From contig NC_060896.1 in assembly GCF_014805685.1 (NCBI RefSeq), positions 4,851,389-4,915,388 of the forward strand: a DNA stretch of 64,000 bases, given 5' to 3'. The position numbers and the translations under genes are program-made. The notes below the pieces were generated by a model. The model worked only from the letters and a program-made list of their open reading frames with translations, did no database searches and was not told where the DNA came from. Positions 34,493-45,925 of the stretch are shown piece after piece. Within the stretch, counting starts at the first letter, position 1. Every line of letters starts with the position of its first letter. This stretch comes from Silurus meridionalis. Lineage: Eukaryota; Chordata; Actinopteri; Siluriformes; Siluridae.

Positions 34493-34499
34493 TTAACGA

Positions 34500-35168
34500 A
34501 TAACATTTACTTTGTTACTTTTCACTACTGGCTATGAAGGCCAAACTTGCCACATTTAAAGCTTCAATAAAATCAATCATAACAGTATGGACAGGTAAAC
34601 CGGTTTAATACTTGGGTGTCCAAATATTGTATATAATATTATATTAAAGATTATAATTTTATTAATAATAATACATACATTTCTATATTATATATATAAT
34701 ATATATTCTATATTAAGTGTACAAATTCCGAATAAAACTGTAAAAAAAAAAAAAAAAAAAACTGTTTATAAGTTAAAGCTTAAAAATACTGGTGGTGTTG
34801 CTGTTAGGGGCATTTATTTATTTCACTAGTATGATTTGGCTCCATTTCTTCCCCTAGAGTAAAACAGATCCAAATCTTTATAGCATGTCTTTTTTTTCTA
34901 GCTAATCACATCATCATTTCCAAGTGATGAAGCCTTTCTACCCTGGTTGGAGTGGTCTCTTTTAATATTGACTCCGCCCCCACATTTAAACTGATTGAAG
35001 AAAATGAAAGGGATGCAAATTACATGAGACGACCTTCGCAGTCACTGGATCACACCCGAACTCAGATGCGATTAGACAGTGCTATTTACTTCCATTATCA
35101 ACCATCATCCAACGTGTAGGACCTATGACTGATTTGACAACTCGTAATGTAATTTTTTACTTTACCTG
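34500..35168. other. AT-rich intronic sequence
   Basis: It contains a poly-A run at 34741-34760 and ACTTTGTTACTTTTCACTAC near 34509, which resembles one terminus of the hAT family at 25499. No gene. Confidence 0.4.
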
Positions 35169-35620
35169 CACTATAGGGACAAACGTTTGTGGACATTTGG
35201 CATTTATACGTGTTTTTTAAACATCCTATTCCACATTTTGTTTTAATTTCCTGTTGTAATAACTTTTACTTTTCTGGGAAGATGTTCTGGTAGATTTTGA
35301 AGTGTGCCTCTGGAGATTTGTGCTCATTTAGCCACAAGTCAGAGTTCAAATTCCTCCCAAAGGTGTTTAATAGGGTTGAAGGTCAGAGCATATAGCAGGC
35401 CACTCAAGATCTTCCACATCGTCCAACTCATGTTAAGCATATCTTTATGGAGCTGGCTTTGTGCAAAAGAATATTGTCATGCTGGAACAGGTTTGGGGAA
35501 AATTTCATGCTCCTGCATCCATAGGCCTCCTATATTATTGTCTGCTTCTCAATTTGTGGATAAGAAGCCACATATGGCTGGAAAAATCAGGTGTCCCAAT
35601 ACTTTTGTATATACAGTGTA
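35169..35620 (-). mobile_element. Tc1-derived MITE, near full length
   Basis: Ends CACTATAGGGACAAACGTTT and CCAATACTTTTGTATATACA. The internal TTTAATAGGGTTGAAGGTCA and CATATCTTTATGGAGCTGG blocks are the inverse of the Tc1 DDE C-terminal part. The family length of about 450 bp is preserved. Confidence 0.85.
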
Positions 35621-35649
35621 GTTTGCCGTCTCAGTGTTTATGCGGTGAG

Positions 35650-36045
35650 TCAGTGCTGATCGCACTCCTCCCTCCTCTCTTCCCTCTGTGCCTTTTGAGA
35701 CTTGCCAGGCCTCTGTAGCTAATTGACCAAATAATTAAATTTAACTCTGATCTTAATAAATATATACAGCCAGCTGTTTGACAGGCTACACAGTTCATTA
35801 GAGCATGTGCTGTGTTTGTCATTTGGCTAATTAAGATTTAGAATCGATCTCCGGCTGCCCGGTGAGGGGGTTAGCAAGCCGTGCACGAGGGACTCGCATC
35901 TCTTTGTGCAGGAAACTCAAACATCCATTTCCTTGAGCTGGTGCGGCATGCTCGCTGCGGGATTCAGCGCACAAGCCTAATTACAGAGGCTTCTTTCCAC
36001 CTCGTATCAGCAATCAGCGTGACTGCTGGGTCAGATCTCAATACT
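35650..36045. promoter_or_regulatory. candidate conserved noncoding island
   Basis: About 400 bases of dense, non-repetitive sequence directly between two Tc1 copies. It has TAATT cores (TGTAGCTAATTGACC, TTTGGCTAATTAAGATT, GCCTAATTACAGAGG), an E-box-like CAGCTG near 35773 and GCTGCCCGGTGAGGGGG. Transposons flank it but do not enter it. No coding frame fits a known family. Confidence 0.45.
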
Positions 36046-36126
36046 ACAGCAATGTGAAAATTAGCCTGGTTTTCAATTCAAAACAACTCAAACTGACTGA
36101 TTACTTTGTGGCATAATGATTCTATC

Positions 36127-36541
36127 ATACACTATATGGACACAGGTTTGTGGACCCCTGACCATATAATTGGTATGTGCCTTTTGGGCATCCCTTTTCA
36201 CATTTAGTTCCCATTTCCTGTTATAATAACCTTCATTCTCTCGGGAAGATGTTTCACTAGATTTTGGAGTGTGCTTGTGGTGATTTGTCATCCTCATTCA
36301 CCCGCAAGGGTGTTGGTGAAGTCAGGTACTGATGTTAGGTGAGATGTTGACTGGATTCCAAAGGTCTCTGAGGTCAGAGCTCTATTGCAGACCACTCAAG
36401 ATCTTCCAACTTTGTGCACATCTAGGTTTGGGTCTTCTACTTGAAGTGGAGGGAAGATTTAAAGAGATCCAATACCATTATGTGCTTCCAAACATATATA
36501 TGACTGGAAAAGTCAGGTGTCCCAATACTTTTGTCCATATA
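36127..36541 (-). mobile_element. Tc1-derived MITE
   Basis: Ends ACACTATATGGACACAGG and CCAATACTTTTGTCCATAT. It is internally shortened between about 36345 and 36430 compared with the copy at 35169. Confidence 0.85.
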
Positions 36542-36748
36542 AAAAGTATTTTACTGCTGAAAGTGTACTCAGGTAAAAATGATAGTAATATTTACCAACT
36601 TATCATTATTTTATAAAGTGTTTTTTCTTTCTGGGAGATGTGACTTAGCAACTCATTTATTTTGCCCTAGAAATTGCTTTATTTTACTTTGTCACAATAA
36701 TGTTTTTTTTATTTAGCAAATACGAAAAAACTCTAAGACTAAAATGCA

Positions 36749-37163
36749 CATTATAACATTATGAGCTGTGAAGTCAATTACACTGATGATCTCTTCATCG
36801 TGGCACCTGTTAGTGGGTGGATTTATTTATCAGGCAGCTAGTGAACATTTTCTCCTCAAAGTTGACGTGTTTAGAAGCAGGAAAAATGGGCGAGCGTAAG
36901 GATTTGAGCGAGTCTGACAAATTGTGATTTTCTGGGTCAAAGCATCTCCAAAACTGCAGCTCTTGTGGAATGTTCCTGGTCTGTAGTGGTCAGTATCAAA
37001 AGTGGTCCAAGGAAGGAACAGTGGTGAACCGGCGACAGGGTCATGAGCGGCCGTGGCTCATTGATGCACGTGGGGAGCGAAGGCTGGTCCGTGTGGTCCG
37101 ATCCAACAGACGAACTCCTGTAGCTCAAACTACTGAAGAAGTTCATGATGTTAATACCTGATT
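36749..37163 (+). mobile_element. Tc1-like element with transposase HTH relic
   Basis: The + strand carries SKTAALV-type sequence (ATCTCCAAAACTGCAGCTCT), then VVNRRQGHERPWLIDARGER and RRLVRVVRSNRRTPVAQTTE, a clear Tc1 N-terminal DNA-binding segment. Its left terminus is truncated relative to 21044. It is the best preserved HTH relic of the family here. Confidence 0.85.
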
Positions 37164-37417
37164 GGCGCTAATTAATTGACACTAGTTAATTGCATAAAAC
37201 CACACCGCTTTGTCGTATGTCCCTCTGGTTGTCTTTGTTTTAGGCTCAGGTTTCGAGCTTTGTGTCTGTTCTTTGTTTGTTTATAGTTTGTGTGTGCACT
37301 TCAAATGACAATTTTCTTCACTTACATCCACTTCCTGTTCATTAGGTCTATTATGTGAGAGTTGTATTTATAAATCTCTGGCATAATTTATATAGTCACC
37401 TTACCAAGCTACAGTGG

Positions 37418-37522
37418 AAGTTCAATACAATTCCATTTCATTTATTTGTATTTGTAGAGCACTTTTACCAATGAACATTGTCTCAGAGCAGCATTATAGA
37501 GATAAAGAGTTGCATTATAAAG

Positions 37523-37594
<72 letters not shown>

Positions 37595-37735
37595 GGCTTA
37601 TATTTTCGTTCCAGATAATTGTAATTGTTAATCCCTAATGAGCAAACCAGTGGCAAATGTGGCAAGAAAAATCTCCCTGAGAAGTTGTAGCTTAGTTGGA
37701 AAATTGGATTTCTGTTTGAAAGAGTTCAAATCACC
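37418..37735. repeat. dispersed repeat split by an (AT)n array
   Basis: It shares ATTTGTAGAGCACTTTTACC, ACATTGTCTCAGAGCAGC and GGCAAGAAAAATCTCCCTGA with the copy at 50130-50640. An AT run of about 67 bases (37526-37592) lies within it. Confidence 0.65.
37526..37592. repeat. (AT)n microsatellite
   Basis: A perfect AT run of about 67 bases, expanded inside the dispersed repeat at 37418-37735. Confidence 0.95.
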
Positions 37736-37797
37736 ACACTGTTGGGCCCCTAAACAATGAAAATGTAATGAAACTGTAAGAGAGCCGTACAACAGGA

Positions 37798-37945
37798 TAG
37801 TGATGGCTTATTGGTTGAGATGTTGGACTTCTGATTGGAACGTTGTCTGTTCAATTCCCAGCTCTGCCAAGCTGCCACTGTTGGGCCCTTAAACAAGACC
37901 CTTAACATAATTAAAGGGTGTCTGCCAAATGCCACGAAGGCAAAT
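37798..37945 (+). mobile_element. tRNA-derived SINE
   Basis: Head GATGGCTTATTGGTTGAGAT, B-box region GTCTGTTCAATTCCCAGC, then GCCACTGTTGGGCCCTTAAA and a GTGTCTGCCAAATGCC tail. Same family as 32560-32742 in the opposite orientation. Confidence 0.75.
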
Positions 37946-38918
37946 GTCACCATTAAACGTGCAGAGAGGAGCAAAAAAGCCAGACGTAATAGGATCGTAT
38001 TATTGAGCTACTGTATGAAGACCACACTCAAAGCAGAAACATACCATTTTAAATTACGCCTATTTACATGATGAGCTTTATGTAAAATGGTCAAATCTGA
38101 TTGGTCAGAAGGTGTACATTATTTTAGAAGAACGTCTTGGATGTAACATGAGTGATCGGTTTATATCAAAGACGGCCCACACTAGATATGCCATATGGGA
38201 AAAGGGAAAAATGGCATTTGGAAAAACTTTTGTAAAATAAGGATCGGATTCATGTCTCTCATTTAAAGTTTACTAAATAGCTGCATTAGGACTTGGACTA
38301 GTCTTCTATTTTTTTACATGTATTCTATTTTTTCTTTCATTTTTAAATGTTATGAAATTATAAATGAACCATGGCAACTTTAATTTAGGCTACGTCTACA
38401 CTAATCCGGATCAATTTGAAAACGGCGCTTTTAGCAAAAAACGCTCCGCGTCCACACTATCGTTTTTTAATTGTTTTTCAAACGTTGCTCATCCACACAA
38501 AAACATCTGAAAACGCCCACGTCCCTGTACTGTGAACAAGCAAAACGCAGGACGTTTCGACCTGCTTCATTTTCCCCTGCCGTTTATTTGCTTTTCGACT
38601 CTTTGAAACGTCACAATTTAGTCGTCACAATGACTTAAAATGCGTTTCCGAAAGCCTCTTTCACTGCAATGCCAAAGTGCTGTCTAACGTAATCAGAGAC
38701 TCAAATTAAATACAGAAAAATTTGAGATTGAAACATTTCTCGATTGATATTTCTGAATGGAGTCTTTACAAAATCCTCAGAGCAAGAGTTTACGCTTTCT
38801 GGTTACTTAGCAAAATGATTAAACGTTGCATTTTTTTACTTATAACGTAAGTGATAATAAAATAAAAAAGTGGCTCTTATGTCTAGGAACTAACTCGCGT
38901 TATATTTTTCATCAATTT
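37946..38918. other. intronic sequence with a possible dispersed repeat
   Basis: The stretch 38385-38600, beginning GGCTACGTCTACACTAATCC, looks like a fish repeat I have seen but cannot name, with an AAACG-rich interior. The rest is unassigned and non-coding. Confidence 0.4.
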
Positions 38919-39140
38919 CTTACTAAATGTAATTATTAGACAGGTGGCACAGCGAGTTGGTGGGTAGCGTCACTTCCTCGTAGCTCCAGGTTTTCGATCT
39001 TGAGATCAGGTGATCATTTGTGTGAAGTTCTTTCCTTTGTGTTTTTCGTGTCGGGTTTGCGTGTAGTTTTCCTCTGGGTTCTCTGGTTTCCTCCCACCTT
39101 TGAAAAAACATGTTGATAAATTATTGCTCAAGGGTGAATT
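38919..39140 (+). repeat. dispersed repeat (GGTGGCACAGCG family)
   Basis: Shared segments with the copy at 41244-41430 are CCTCGTAGCTCCAGG, ATCTTGAGATCAGG, TTTCCTCTGGGTTCTCTGG and TTTCCTCCCACC. This is a highly abundant fish repeat. A TTTTCGATCTTGAGATC stretch resembles a B box, but SINE status is uncertain. Confidence 0.65.
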
Positions 39141-39314
39141 CACGCCAAACTCAGTGCTCCTCCTAATCACATCAGGATACCAAATATGATAAGCTAATAA
39201 ATGGATAAGAGTGAATGTTTAATTCTTCTTGCTTTCTTCAAGATTTTTCTTTACTTGTTGGGAAGTAAATTCGGAAGGCTTCACTGCATCAGGTGTTGCT
39301 GTTGGTGGGTTATG

Positions 39315-39358
39315 TTAGGAAATAAGGACTAAATGTGGTATGGGATGTTCTAAAAGTA
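39315..39358 (+). mobile_element. Tc1-derived MITE, short fragment
   Basis: GGACTAAATGTGGTATGGGA and the following GTTCTAAAAGT match the right end of the family only. Confidence 0.6.
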
Positions 39359-39479
39359 CGAGGTGGTATCAGACAGCTTCGAGGCTAGTTTTGTAACACG
39401 CCAACAGATGGCAGCACAAGGCTGCACGCACAGTCACAGGGAGCGCTGACCTTTATAAGTCGCACCACCTTGGGGAGAA

Positions 39480-39615
39480 AGTTGGGGTCAGTCATGATAC
39501 AGTCCCTCTGAATCACAGAGCGTTAAAAGCCTTGTTTAAGAGCCCCAAAAGTGGCAGCTTGGCGATACTAGGGCTTGAACCCCCAACCTTCGGATCAGTA
39601 ACCCAAAGACCACTG
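39480..39615 (-). mobile_element. tRNA-derived SINE
   Basis: On the - strand it reads TCAGTGGTCTTTGGGTTACT, GATCCGAAGGTTGGGGGTTC (B box), then GCCAAGCTGCCACTTTTGGG and a tail with ACTGTATCATGACTGAC. The tail links it to the copy at 62435. Confidence 0.75.
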
Positions 39616-39634
39616 AGTGTGTGGGTGTAAAACT

Positions 39635-40010
39635 GTTTTGTCCACATTTAGGACAGCATCAATGCATTCAAAAGCATTTAATCTTAGCAAGTCCGACTTC
39701 CAGATTCGTGTGTCTCGTCCAGCACAGAGGCGAAGCAGCCACATTCCAAAGTCTCATCATGCATTACTGCTCCTGACGCTAATTACGAGCTTTTCTGCAC
39801 ATCCAAATCCGTACGCGTTACAAATGACGGCGCCCTGAGTTTCTCTGTCTGTCACGTCTCGGCGTGATGGAGCAGGGCATGTATTTTTTAAAGGCGGTAT
39901 GAATTATGTATCTGGGCAGGGCTGTAATGAAGCGGGCTGACTGATGGCGCTGCTGAAACGGGAATCTGCTCTCTTCCTCATCAGTCATGCGACTCGTTAC
40001 ACACCACAAC
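39635..40010. promoter_or_regulatory. candidate conserved noncoding island
   Basis: About 370 bases of complex sequence with CAATGCATTCAAAAGCATTT, TGACGCTAATTACGAGC, ATTTTTTAAAGGCGGTATGA and CTGATGGCGCTGCTGAAACG. It sits between a SINE and a GT array. No coding match. Confidence 0.4.
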
Positions 40011-40037
40011 TGTTTATCGTCTGACTAGTCTGTAAAG

Positions 40038-40039
<2 letters not shown>

Positions 40040-40097
<58 letters not shown>

Positions 40098-40189
40098 GGC
40101 GTGTGTGTGGGGGCGTGTGTTTACGCTCTGCATGCTCACACGTACACGTACGTGGACCATGTGGAATGGAGTAAACAGATGTCACTTGT

Positions 40190-40227
<38 letters not shown>
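40040..40227. repeat. (GT)n and (AC)n microsatellites
   Basis: GT at 40040-40094 with a GGGGC-interrupted tail to 40120, and AC at 40197-40227. Being complementary and about 100 bases apart, they could pair as a hairpin in RNA. Confidence 0.93.
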
Positions 40228-40230
<3 letters not shown>

Positions 40231-40363
40231 CTACTTAGAGGTCTGCACACCAACAGTTTGTCATATTGCAGATGATTTCCGGTGAGCAGTCTGATCACAG
40301 TGTTCACCTTCAGAACCGTCTCTTCCCAATCTTAAGCTCTAATTAAAACAGACTACAATACCG

Positions 40364-40823
40364 CATGGGCATAAGTATTGGGACACGTGACTTCTCCCGC
40401 TATATGTGGTTCTTTTGTGTATCGCACAAAGCCAGCTCCATGAAGATATGGTTTAGATGGGTTGGCATGGAAGATCTTCTGCTATTATTCGTTCCCTGTT
40501 TGGGGACAGTAAAGTGGAAGAAGCCGAAAGAAGAAGAAGAAGAAGTTTGGGCACAATAAAGTGCATTTCATTTCAGAGCTCTAAACCCTATTGAACACCT
40601 TTGGAATGAATGCTGACTGCACCCCAGGCCTCCCCGCCTCACTTACATCAGTACCCGACTTTACTAAAACCCTTGTAGCTGAAAAACCTCAAATCTTCAC
40701 AAAATCTAGAGGAAGATCTTCCCAGAGAGCTATTATAACAGGAAATGATAAATGTGGAATTGGATGCCCAAAAAGCAACTAATCTTGTAGTCAGGTGTCC
40801 GTAAACATTCGAATAAGTATATG
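40364..40823 (+). mobile_element. Tc1-derived MITE with a small nested insertion
   Basis: The sense strand encodes SHKASSMKIWFRWVGMEDLL (Tc1 second-Asp region, with the DNAPVH motif lost). After the insertion it continues NPIEHLWNE-like then APQASPPHLHQYPTLLKP-like frames. About 90 bases near 40485-40574 are foreign to the family and include a LINE (GAA)n tail. Confidence 0.85.
40485..40574 (+). mobile_element. ultra-short LINE tail insertion in a Tc1 copy
   Basis: AGAAGCCGAAAGAAGAAGAA is the same 3' end seen inverted at 2228. Only the last few dozen bases of the LINE are present, as expected from severe 5' truncation. The adjoining GTTTGGGCACAATAAAGTGC is not of LINE origin as far as I can tell. 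Confidence 0.55.
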
Positions 40824-41243
40824 GAACAATGGTAAAAATTTTTTGGAATGATTATCAGCAATAAGACCTCAGACTGATCCTGTCCCAAGATTTTAATCCG
40901 TTCTGTTATAAAAGAAGCTTGTAAAGTAAAAAGCCAAAAAGTAGTCACCTGGTCATGGTCTGATCTTCAGTTGTCCAGTTTGCCTGAATCTGTGTAGCCT
41001 CAGCTTTCTGCTCTTGTCAGACACGAGTGGAAGCAGATGTGGTCATCTGCTGCTGTAGACAATCCGCCTCCAGGTGTGATGCGGTGTTCGGTCTGAGATG
41101 CTTTTCTGCTAAACAAAGCATTATTCGTTAACGTAACCATTCTGTCCATTTTGGTAAGTCACCTCGGTTTTCTTTGGTAGCGTGTTTGTGCCATTTCTTT
41201 GCATCCAGCTCAAAAATTTATTTCATGCAAAATATAATTATTA

Positions 41244-41440
41244 GATGAGTGGCACAGGGACACAGCGGGTAGCATCGCGTCCTCGCAGCTCCAGGGTTCC
41301 GGTCTTGAGCTCAGGTTACTATCCATGTAGAGCTTTTCTCAGGTCTCCTCATGTCCCCATGTGTTGGTGTAGGTTTCCTCTGGAGTCTCTGGTTTCCTCC
41401 TACCTCCTGAAAATATGCTATGGGTGGATGGTTGGTGCTA
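41244..41440 (+). repeat. dispersed repeat (GGTGGCACAGCG family)
   Basis: It reads AGCGGGTAGCATCGCGTCCT, CGCAGCTCCAGGGTTCCGGT, TCTTGAGCTCAGGTTACTAT and TTTCCTCCTACCTCCTG. Better preserved than the copy at 38919. Confidence 0.7.
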
Positions 41441-41701
41441 AATTGCTGCTCTGGGTTGAATTTACAATTTCTTGCATTTGGGAAATGTAGTCATTTCAAT
41501 GTGTGTGTTTTAATGTGATTTCAATATGTGTTTTTTCCTCAGAGGCCTCAGTGTACGTGGTGTTGCTGTAGGTGTATTTGTGCTGTATTGCCTCCAGCTT
41601 TGTACCTCAGGTGGAGAAACATTTTCTCGCTGCGTTATCTAAACTCTGGTAAATCTACAACAATCAACTTTCGTGATAATTAAAGTTAAATGTAGATAAG
41701 G

Positions 41702-41703
<2 letters not shown>

Positions 41704-41746
<43 letters not shown>
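41704..41746. repeat. (AC)n microsatellite
   Basis: A perfect AC run of about 43 bases. Confidence 0.95.
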
Positions 41747-41749
<3 letters not shown>

Positions 41750-42894
41750 CTGATTTTAGGTATAGCTGAAAGCGATGCCTGTGAGCTCTTTGCCAAGGTA
41801 ACTGCTATTTTCTCAAGTAACACTGTGCAATCCTAGCACGAGTGTTACGCTTCAACCAAATCCGGCAGCGTTTTTATTTTCTGACGCGTATCTGGCGGTC
41901 TGAACCGGACTCTGGGAAGCGCTGGATCTGCATATTCTTTTCTTCTGCAGCTTGGCGTCGGAACATCGATGGAAAAACCAAAGCATTTCTGGGAAACGAC
42001 GTGCGACGCGGCGCTTGCCAAAACCATCAGAAACACTTACTCACACAGAGTGCGTGTGTGTTTCCTGGTATTTTTCTGAGATATTGAATTTAAAATCGTC
42101 TGCCTTCGGAAGCCAGCGGGACTCGAGAGTTGTAACGAACGTCTCAGGAGGTGCACAAGGAGCTCAGAGAGACGCAAAAGAACGCATGCGAAACGGAACC
42201 GAGAGAGCGGCAGAGATCAATACAGTTTGTGTGTATACTTTATTCATCAAGAGTGAGCGTTTTCACTTCGCTACGTAGAGTTTTTAGGGCAGATTTGACA
42301 GCTCTGGGTTCGAGACTCGTCACGAACAGATGGGAGTTCAGTCTTTATACTCAGAAAGACCCCATTACTTGTTCAAAGCTCAACAAGGTCTACTCCCTAA
42401 TTCATTTTTTCCCCCCATTCTCGCTCCTATTCCTTTTTATGATTATCTGATTACAGAATGTTGCATTTAAGGGTTTTTAGGTTCAAATGTTTTTTGCTTT
42501 TGCTAGTTCTCCAGCTCGAAGTTCTACAAAGATATGGTAAGAAATCTCGGTCGGTCAGCACACGCCCCGAGACTCGGCAAGCGTATCCCCAGCTGTTAGT
42601 GCTGACTCCACCTTGCCACTCAGAAAGGATTAAAATTTAACGCCATTCTCAACACGACTCGGAACGGCTTAAAATCAACAAGCCCTCATTAGTCGAGTCT
42701 TCCGAGGACCTGCGTTCCTACTTGAGCCTTGACGTTTACTTCCTAATTGGGTTCGCTTTACATATGAAACCCGCTGAATTTTTAATACACTAAAAAAGTT
42801 CCACAGACGAGGCCTTCAGCACCTAGATAAATTATTTATCTGAGATAAATTAACTTTTACATCCCTTTGAATGTAAGCATTTACAACATATACT
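41747..42894. other. intronic sequence without recognised feature
   Basis: Mixed composition with GC-richer patches at 41870-42060 and 42500-42760 but no coding family or repeat that I recognise. Confidence 0.4.
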
Positions 42895-43376
42895 AGTATA
42901 TACAAAAGTTTGTGGACACCTGACCATAGAACTGGTATGCTTCTTTTTGAACATCCCATTCCACATTTAGTCCTTATTTGCTGTTATAATCCCCTTCACT
43001 CTTCTGGGAAGATGTTCCACTGGGAATTCAGCAACAAGTAAAGTCAGGTACTGATGTAGGCGAGGTAAGGAGGCCTGGAGTGCAGTCAGCGTTCACATTT
43101 ATCCGCAAAAAAGGTGTTCAATAGGGTTGAGGTCAGAGCTCTATAGGAGGAGATCTTTCAAAACTTCCAACCTATGAAAAGTATATCTTCATGGAGCTGG
43201 CTTTGTGTACAGGTTTGGATTTCATGGAACAGGAATTTTGGGTCTCCTAGTTCAAGCAAAAGGAAAGTTCATGCTACCACATCCAAAGACATTCTATACA
43301 ATTGTGTGCCTCCTAATTTGTGGTAGAAGTTTGAGGAAGAACCATATATATCTGGAAAATTACTCAATGTAGTGTA
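42895..43376 (-). mobile_element. Tc1-derived MITE, near full length
   Basis: Starts TATATACAAAAGTTTGTGGA and ends GTAGTGTAT. It has the full antisense series of family blocks: GAAGATGTTCCACTGGGAAT, GTCAGGTACTGATGTAGGCG, GTTCAATAGGGTTGAGGTCA, CATATCTTCATGGAGCTGGC. A short duplication around GGTTTGGATTTCATGGAACA marks an internal rearrangement. Confidence 0.87.
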
Positions 43377-44880
43377 TGTATGTATTTTTAAAAGAAATGT
43401 TAAGCAGATGTTAAGGATTAAAGATACCACAGAGTGCCATATGATGATGATATCAGGTCTTTGATACTGTGGTGTAAAACTACTGCTGATATTCAGGAAA
43501 CTCCCTCAGAAAAAAAACTCCATTGTGATGTCTGGATTTACCAGTGTTTTGGTTATACTGCGTAGTGAGATGACAATATACTGTTTTTAAGCTTGGCAAT
43601 GTGCCCAGAAAGCATTTGTTTGCTAGCTAACAATCTAACATTAGCTATCATGACTTTATGATGTGTTCAGAAGCTTCTCCAGATTTAGTTCAGTCAGAAC
43701 ACCTTTATATTTACGTTACAGAATTTTTGTGGATTTGACCTTATGATTTTTTTATCAACTACTGAGGTACTGTATATTTGAATTGAGCATAGATAGTTTT
43801 GCTCAAACATGTTCCACAGCCATGCTACTGGTGCAAATGGTATAACAAGTGTTACCCCATAGCAGATCCAGGCAGATGGTGCTGGGAAAGTGGAGGGTGA
43901 AATGGAAGTATGTGTAGCTCGGAATATAAAGAGTTACCTAGGAGAAGCCAGATAGGCTATGGCACCCTGGAGAACTAGAGATTTATGGCTAAACTCGACA
44001 TTACATACATTGAAGCGACATTTTGTTTCCTGTTGATGGCATAATGAGGCGGAGGATACCTTCCAGATTTTCTGAGCAGAAGTTTCGCCCTGTTTGGAAT
44101 TTTTTTGGAGATGCGTTTGGGTTGGAGTTTGGAAATTCTGAGTTTTTGTTGAAAGCAGATTTACTGGCTTGGTCCATGTGTATTATTGTAAGTCCCGCCC
44201 CTTGGTTAAAAAAAAAAAAAAAAGCCAGTCGAATTTTTTTGTAGGCTAAGAAGAGGAGGAATTTTACTGAAGTATATTGAGATATCAGGCACTTTTCTTT
44301 GTGAGATGGAGAAGCACCTATTTGCGATATACAGCACAATTTGAAACAATAAAATGAGCAAAAGCCATATACATATATAACAACATATATAGCAAAACAG
44401 ATAAACTAAGTGTGGAATCCAGGTTGTGATGTCACAGAATCAGGCTTTATTTCAGCCGTATTTTTATACTCTTTTCTACAATCTAGGAAATTCCCATCTT
44501 TTTTATTTGCCATCGTTTACCTCATCTGCCACCATTATCTTCAAGTAACTAGATCTTTTTAATGACATATTGGTGAGAACAACATAATGGTGATGGTTCT
44601 ATCTCTTTCCATCCATCTCTAATTTTTTGAAAGTTACTAAAACGATCATGGTCGAGGCCTTGACCCATATATGGAAGTCACATGAAGTCACCACAATAGA
44701 ACACCTGCTTGAAATATGCTGATGCTTTCACACACTTTTACACATTAAACACTTGCTTTGGATATTCTAATTGTTTACACACAATCACTTTCTTTGGTTA
44801 TTCAAAGTACAAAAATACTAATTACAAATAAGGTTAAAAAGTAAACGTAAAAAATGTAGATAGGAGTCTATACTTATGCT
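43377..44880. other. intronic sequence without recognised feature
   Basis: About 1.5 kb, AT-rich, with a 17-base poly-A at 44207. No gene or assignable repeat. Confidence 0.5.
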
Positions 44881-45250
44881 ACACTATTTTGCCACAAGTT
44901 TGCGGACACCTGGTCATAAGATTGGTATGTTCTTTTTGAGTAACACATTCCATGTTTTGTCCTAATTTGCACTTATAATTAACCTTCACTTTTCTGTGAA
45001 GATGTTTCACTAGATTTTTAAGTGAGCTTTTGGACATTTATGTTCATCAGCCACAAGGCTGATATAAAAGCCAGGTACTGATGTAGGTGGGATGAGGAGG
45101 CCTGGACAGCATTTAGTGTTCCAATTTTTCCGAAAGGTGTGTAGTAGGCACTTCAAGAACTTCCTCTCCAAACCATGTAAATCATATCTTCATGGAGCTC
45201 ACTTTGTGCACAGGAGCATTGACATGCTAGAACAGGTTTGGGTTTCCAAG
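44881..45250 (-). mobile_element. Tc1-derived MITE, right part replaced
   Basis: It begins ACACTATTTTGCCACAAGTT and follows the family to AGAACAGGTTTGGGTTTCCA, then stops matching and passes directly into a different Tc1 element. Confidence 0.8.
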
Positions 45251-45925
45251 TGAGACAGCTTCAGAAGATGTTTCCTTCTGAAATGACGGCCTGCAAACCG
45301 ACTTGTTGCAGTGTGCGGCGTACGGTCTAAGCACTGACAAGCGGCCCTTTTGCTTCTGCAACCTCTAAAGCAACGCTGCAGCACTCAAGCGTCTGTATTT
45401 TGAAGCAGTTTCTGAACCTGACGCACAGCACGAGGACTCGACTTTTTTGATGGACCCTTGCGAGTCCTGTTCTGAGTGGAAAACTTCTGTATCACCGTGA
45501 CCACAGTACTGTAACTCAGTTTCAGTGTGTTATTGATCTTAAAGAGTCTTTGCCATGAGGTTCCATGTTGAACATCCAGCGTTCAGTATTAGAGATTGTA
45601 CTTGAAGCACCAAATTGTAACTGCTCTAATACAAGATACACAAATTTGTATGGTCAAGCAAACAAAAACATGAACATGAATAATAGGACATGTGGCTTTG
45701 CATTGTTACATGATGTACAGCTGTTATCACTGAGGGTTTCCTCACTTGTTGGCAGCTATTCAGACAATAATGGCTGTATGTTGAGTTATTATTTCAGACA
45801 GTAAATCTGTACTGATATACAAGCTGCATGTTGACTACTCTAAATTATATCCTAGATTTATTTTTATAGTATTGTTACTTTAGAAGATACACTAAAATGG
45901 TTGCTGAAATGTAAGAGGTGTACAA
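45251..45925 (-). pseudogene. Tc1 transposase N-terminal half, second family
   Basis: The - strand from about 45556 reads MAKTL then frames containing INNTLKLSYSTVVTVIQKFS, TQNRTRKGPSKKSSPRAVRQ and TVRRTLQQVGLQAVI. These are the first helix-turn-helix, the basic linker and the second helix-turn-helix of a Tc1-type transposase. Stops interrupt it (for example between the two helix-turn-helix parts) and the DDE core is absent. The flank 45565-45925 matches my memory of the long terminal region of that fish Tc1 family, including TGGCTGTATGTTGAGTTATT. Confidence 0.75.

Noticed and set aside
36937..37161. Arg-rich small frame resembling a DNA-binding protein
   Set aside because: It is the helix-turn-helix relic of a Tc1 transposase inside a MITE, not a host gene.
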